NCBI GenBank assembly: GCA_902783305.1
Contig: CACZQU010000371.1
Location: 1-16,311 of the forward strand
Direction of reading: 5' to 3'
Length of the DNA stretch: 16,311 nucleotides
Source: an uncultured Lachnospiraceae bacterium
GTDB lineage: Bacteria > Bacillota > Clostridia > Lachnospirales > Lachnospiraceae
Shown: positions 12,839 to 16,311 of the stretch, piece by piece
Numbering within the stretch: the stretch's first letter is position 1
How the letters are laid out: each line of letters opens with the position of its first letter
Position numbers and translations under genes: made by a program
Notes under the pieces: generated by a model
Told to the model about the DNA's origin: nothing
The model's database searches: none
What the model saw: only the letters and a program-made list of their open reading frames with translations

Positions 12839-15720
12839 CACTATGGTTCAGGAAACTGAAGATCCGCCGGACCTCCGTTCTCCTTCTGCTGTTTTTTGTG
12901 ATGTCCTTTATTCTGGTGCAGGAGCTGTTTCAGCTCCAGATCATTGAAGGGCAGAATTTCATTTCCACCTTTCAGAGCAGGACCACCAAGAACAGAGTGA
13001 TAAAAAGTGCCAGAGGAAAAATATATGATGGAAAAGGAAACCTGCTTGCGAGAAATATTCTGTCTTATTCTCTGACACTCGAGGATAACGGATCCTATGA
13101 TTCTCTCCGGGTGAAAAATCTGGCATTGAACTCCATTGCCTACCGTGTGATCAAGATCCTTGATAAAAACGGAGATTCCCTGTCCAACTCATTTCACATC
13201 ATTGTGGATGAAAACGGCCAGTATGCTTTTGACGTTTCTCCGGGCTTTACCTTGAGCCGGTTTAAAGCGGATATTTACGGGCAGGCTTTGATTGACAACC
13301 TCACGAAGGAGGAAGCAGACGCGACAGCCCAGGAGATGATCGATTATCTGACAGGACCGGAGCGTTTCTGCATTATCCTGGAGGGCGAGGAGGCTTATAC
13401 ACCGGAAGAGCTTGCTTCGGTCGGCCTTCCTGAGAAGTTTTCTCCGGAGGATCTGCTGCGTATTGCCATCATCCGTTATCAGCTCAGCACAAACAGCTTT
13501 AAAAGATATATGCCTGTCACAATTGCCACGCATGTGTCGGAGGAATCTGTCGCCGCGATAATGGAAAATCAGGCGACTCTTACCGGAGTGGAGGTCGTGG
13601 AGGATTCCACGAGGGAATATCTCAGTGATATCAGTATGGGGCCTGTTCTGGGCTACATCGGGCAAGCCTCCGCTGAGGAGCTGGCGGATCTGAGAAAGCA
13701 GAACCCGGATTACGCAAATGACGCGGTGATCGGAAAAGCGGGATTGGAGCAGTCCTTTGAACTGACTCTTCAGGGGACAAACGGGGAAGAGACGCTGACG
13801 GTCGATAACCTGGGCAAGGTTCTGAAGATTGACGAAACAACCCAGGTCGATCCGATTGCGGGGAATGATATTTACCTTACCATTGATCCGGACTGGCAGA
13901 GCGCGATTTATGAGATTCTGAAGCAGCGGGTTGCCGGTATTCTGCTGAGCAAGATTACCGCAGAAAAAACCTTCAATTATGAGAACATCATCGATGCGGC
14001 TCAGATTGAAATTCCGATATATGACATCTATTATGCTCTGATCGACAACAGTATCGTGGATATCCGCGAATTTGAGAGAGAGGATGCCTCTGAGGTTGAG
14101 AAAAATCTGAACAGAAAATTCCAGAAAAAGCAGAAGGAAGTGTTTGAGCTGATCCGCAACCGGCTGACAGGCTTCAACCTTCCTGCATATAAAGACGAGA
14201 CGGTGGAGGTTCAGGCTTATCTGTCGTATATCTGCGATGATTATCTGACGAATACGGTGAAGGTCATTTCCGCCGACTCCGTGGATACGGGCGACGAAAC
14301 CTATCTGGCCTTCAACAAGACGGAGACGATCAGCCTGAAGGATTATCTGACCTACGCGGCAAGCCAGAACTGGCTGGATATTTCCGTGCTGTCACCGGAG
14401 GGCACCTACCTTGATTCACAGGAGGTGTACCAGGCTCTGACCGATTTCATCGTGGAGGATCTGAAAACCGATTACGGTTTCTCAAAGCTGCTGTACAAAT
14501 ACATGCTCCTGGATGAGACCGTCCTGGGAACCGAGATTGAGGAATGTCTGTATGAACAGGGGGTTCTCACAAAGGAAGATGATGAACTCTATGACAGCCT
14601 GATATCGGGAGCGATAGGCGGCTATGACTTTATTGTCAGCAAAATTGCCAGTCTGGAGATTGAGCCGTCGGATCTGGCCTTGATGCCATGCTCCGCATCC
14701 GCGGTAGTCGTGGATGTGAATTCCGGGCGGGTGCTTGCCTGCGTTTCCTACCCCGGGTATGAAAATAACCGGCTGGGAAACAGCAGGGATACGGATTATT
14801 TTGCCAAGCTGGCTCTTGACCAGTCAAGCCCTTTCTTTAACAGAGCGACACAGCAGAGAACGGCGCCTGGTTCTACCATGAAGCTGCTGTCAACGATAAC
14901 GGGGATGCAGGAAGGTGTCATCAACGATGATTATTATGTGGATTGCACAGGCTCCTTTGACCTGATCGAGCCCCCGATCAATTGCTGGAATATCTATGGC
15001 CACGGCTCTATTGAGATTCGTGAGGCTATCCAGGAATCCTGTAATTACTATTTCAATATGGTAGGCTTTCTGCTGGGCAAGGTGGGGAACCGTTTTTCCG
15101 AATCCCAGAGCCTTGGAGCTCTCCAGAAATACGCCAGCCAGATGGGGCTGGACAAAAAGACCGGTATCGAGATCATCGAGGCCGCTCCCCAGGTGTCCAA
15201 TGCCCTCGCGGTTCCTTCCTACATGGGTCAGGGAACTCATCTTTATACCACTACACAGCTCGCCCGTTATGTGTCCGTAGTTGCAAACCGCGGAACGGTG
15301 TATGATCTGACGCTGCTGGACAAGGTCACAGATCCGGAGGGAAATGTGATTGAGCTCAATGAGCCGAAAATCATCAACCAGCTCAACGTCCCGGATAATG
15401 TCTGGGAGGACCTCCATGACGGAATGAAGCGGGTGGTGGAGACACACCGGCAGTTCGACAATGTGCAGTTTGACGTATCCGGAAAAACCGGAACGGCAGA
15501 GCTGGATCTGTACCATCCGAATCATGGTCTGTTTGTAGGCTTTGCTCCTTCTTATGATCCGAAGTACGCCATCGCGGTACGCATTGCTAACGGATATTCA
15601 TCCGGTAATGCCTGCCTGATTGCGGCAGATATTATTCAGTATATTTTTGAATTGGTTGATCCGGCTTACATTATCACCGGATTCGCTTCTGATGATGTCA
15701 GTGATGTATCCAATGACTGA
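12823..15720 (+). CDS. mrdA: Penicillin-binding protein 2 (class B transpeptidase, elongasome), with large insertion
   Basis: PBP2 cross-links peptidoglycan outside the membrane, working with the RodA glycosyltransferase. An N-terminal anchor lies at about residues 17-40 (SVLLLLFFVMSFILVQELF). The dimerisation/pedestal domain follows, with SARGKIYDGKGNLLARN and GKAGLEQSFELTLQGTNG. The transpeptidase has all three motifs: S684-T-M-K687, S739-C-N741 and K888-T-G-T891, so it looks active. At 965 residues it is far longer than typical PBP2. About 250 residues (370-620) are inserted between LTIDPDWQSAIYEIL and the strand AVVVDVNSGRVLACVSYPGYENN. Cys708, Cys721, His727 and Cys740 cluster around the SxN motif, as in clostridial zinc-binding PBP2/SpoVD proteins. 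Start TTG 12823 has AAGGTG 7 bases upstream and overlaps mreD by 16 bases. SpoVD is a less likely identity because the mre context favours PBP2. Confidence 0.93.
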   Translation: MGNQITLWFRKLKIRRTSVLLLLFFVMSFILVQELFQLQIIEGQNFISTFQSRTTKNRVIKSARGKIYDGKGNLLARNILSYSLTLEDNGSYDSLRVKNLALNSIAYRVIKILDKNGDSLSNSFHIIVDENGQYAFDVSPGFTLSRFKADIYGQALIDNLTKEEADATAQEMIDYLTGPERFCIILEGEEAYTPEELASVGLPEKFSPEDLLRIAIIRYQLSTNSFKRYMPVTIATHVSEESVAAIMENQATLTGVEVVEDSTREYLSDISMGPVLGYIGQASAEELADLRKQNPDYANDAVIGKAGLEQSFELTLQGTNGEETLTVDNLGKVLKIDETTQVDPIAGNDIYLTIDPDWQSAIYEILKQRVAGILLSKITAEKTFNYENIIDAAQIEIPIYDIYYALIDNSIVDIREFEREDASEVEKNLNRKFQKKQKEVFELIRNRLTGFNLPAYKDETVEVQAYLSYICDDYLTNTVKVISADSVDTGDETYLAFNKTETISLKDYLTYAASQNWLDISVLSPEGTYLDSQEVYQALTDFIVEDLKTDYGFSKLLYKYMLLDETVLGTEIEECLYEQGVLTKEDDELYDSLISGAIGGYDFIVSKIASLEIEPSDLALMPCSASAVVVDVNSGRVLACVSYPGYENNRLGNSRDTDYFAKLALDQSSPFFNRATQQRTAPGSTMKLLSTITGMQEGVINDDYYVDCTGSFDLIEPPINCWNIYGHGSIEIREAIQESCNYYFNMVGFLLGKVGNRFSESQSLGALQKYASQMGLDKKTGIEIIEAAPQVSNALAVPSYMGQGTHLYTTTQLARYVSVVANRGTVYDLTLLDKVTDPEGNVIELNEPKIINQLNVPDNVWEDLHDGMKRVVETHRQFDNVQFDVSGKTGTAELDLYHPNHGLFVGFAPSYDPKYAIAVRIANGYSSGNACLIAADIIQYIFELVDPAYIITGFASDDVSDVSND

Positions 15721-15775
15721 CACCGTTCGCAACGGATCCTGTCAGACATGAACTGTCATTTATCGAGGAGAGAAT
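15718..15775. other. mrdA-rodA gap with small hairpin
   Basis: CCGTT-CGC-AACGG (15723-15735) forms a short hairpin directly after the mrdA stop. TGACA (15718-15722) and TGTCA (15740-15744) could extend it after an internal loop. CTGTCA also occurs twice as a direct repeat. No T-run follows, so it is not called a terminator. The rodA ribosome binding site GAGGAG is at 15765-15770. Confidence 0.4.
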
Positions 15776-16311
15776 ATGTTCAGTCACTATAAACTCAGGT
15801 TTTACAACTACAGGCTGGTGCTTATGCTGGCTTCCATCAGCGCCATCGGAGTACACCTGGTGGGAATCGCCATGTCCAGCCTCAGGACCAGGCAGCTGGG
15901 AGGTGTTGCCCTTGGCATGTTCGTCATGTTGGTGGTTTCTTTCATTGATTACTCGTGGATTCTGAATTTTCAATGGTTTATTTATGGGTTTAATATCGTC
16001 ATGCTGCTTGCTGTCTATGTTTTCGGAAACAATATCAATGGAGCGACCAGATGGGTCAGCCTTGGAGGTTTCCGGTTTCAGCCGACAGAGCTCTCCAAAA
16101 TTATTATCATTATTTTTTTCGCGAAATATCTGATGGATCATGAAGAGGACATGAATACTCCCCGTACGATTCTCCGCGCCCTGATCCTGCTGGGAATCCC
16201 TCTTATGCTGATTTATATTCAGCCTGACCTGAAAAATACCATCACGATCATCGTCATTTTCTGTATCCTGTATTTTATTGCAGGACTGAGCTATAAAGTG
16301 ATTCTCAGCGC
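15776..16311 (+). CDS. rodA: SEDS-family glycosyltransferase RodA (3'-truncated by window edge)
   Basis: RodA polymerises lipid II into glycan strands together with PBP2. ATG 15776 has GAGGAG 5 bases upstream, and the frame stays open to the window end (178 codons). Several membrane segments are visible, such as LVLMLASISAIGVHLVGIAM, GVALGMFVMLVVSF and NIVMLLAVYVFG. The SEDS signature NGATRWVSLGGFRFQPTELSKI is clear. The following conserved block reads IYIQPDLKNTITI where most family members have QPDLGT. The catalytic Asp region in the later large extracellular loop lies beyond the window. FtsW and SpoVE share these motifs; RodA is chosen because the gene follows mreBCD-mrdA. Confidence 0.9.
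   Translation, partial: MFSHYKLRFYNYRLVLMLASISAIGVHLVGIAMSSLRTRQLGGVALGMFVMLVVSFIDYSWILNFQWFIYGFNIVMLLAVYVFGNNINGATRWVSLGGFRFQPTELSKIIIIIFFAKYLMDHEEDMNTPRTILRALILLGIPLMLIYIQPDLKNTITIIVIFCILYFIAGLSYKVILS

Noticed and set aside
1..16311. Mobile element, CRISPR array, phage or defence system
   Set aside because: No transposase, integrase, regularly spaced repeats, toxin-antitoxin pair or defence-type gene was found. All recognisable genes are chromosomal core or housekeeping families.

Overview
The window is a densely packed bacterial chromosome segment with every gene on the + strand. The gene families point to a Clostridia-type Firmicute, most likely Lachnospiraceae. The signs are: a MutL carrying the metal-dependent endonuclease motif, a YnbB-type PLP protein next to miaA, AGGAGG-type ribosome binding sites, a very long class B PBP2 with a Cys/Cys/His cluster near its active site, and base composition near one-half GC by eye. 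The taxon is inferred from gene families and gene order, not from a marker gene.

Region 1 (1-4927) covers DNA repair and tRNA modification. It holds the 3' two thirds of mutS, a complete mutL, and miaA. mutL and miaA are coupled by an ATGA overlap. MutL has an unusually low-complexity, Ala/Gly-rich, internally repeated linker.

Region 2 (4937-9026) is a tight cassette of three enzymes. These are a PLP-dependent YnbB/aluminium-resistance-type C-S lyase-like protein (GTG start), a HI0933-family flavoprotein and a COG2509-type flavoprotein. The second and third genes each start in an ATGA overlap with the gene before, so the three proteins are probably made together. Their physiological substrates are not apparent from the sequence.

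Region 3 (9027-16311) runs from radC into the rod-shape (elongasome) operon: an MreB-family actin homologue, mreC, mreD, mrdA (PBP2) and a truncated rodA. These proteins form the membrane complex that builds lateral-wall peptidoglycan. Here the packing loosens: the gaps before mreB, mreC, mreD and rodA are about 139, 166, 101 and 55 bases, and each contains inverted repeats. The most elaborate lies between mreB and mreC. It has three perfect hairpins plus an 11-pair long-range stem that excludes the first hairpin, so it looks like a folded RNA or a dispersed palindromic element.

No transposase, integrase, CRISPR array, tRNA or rRNA was seen, and no clear intrinsic terminator (GC hairpin plus T-run). 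The main points for follow-up are the mreB-mreC palindromic element, the degenerate nucleotide-binding motifs of the MreB-like protein, the roughly 250-residue insertion and possible metal site of PBP2, and the repeat-built MutL linker.
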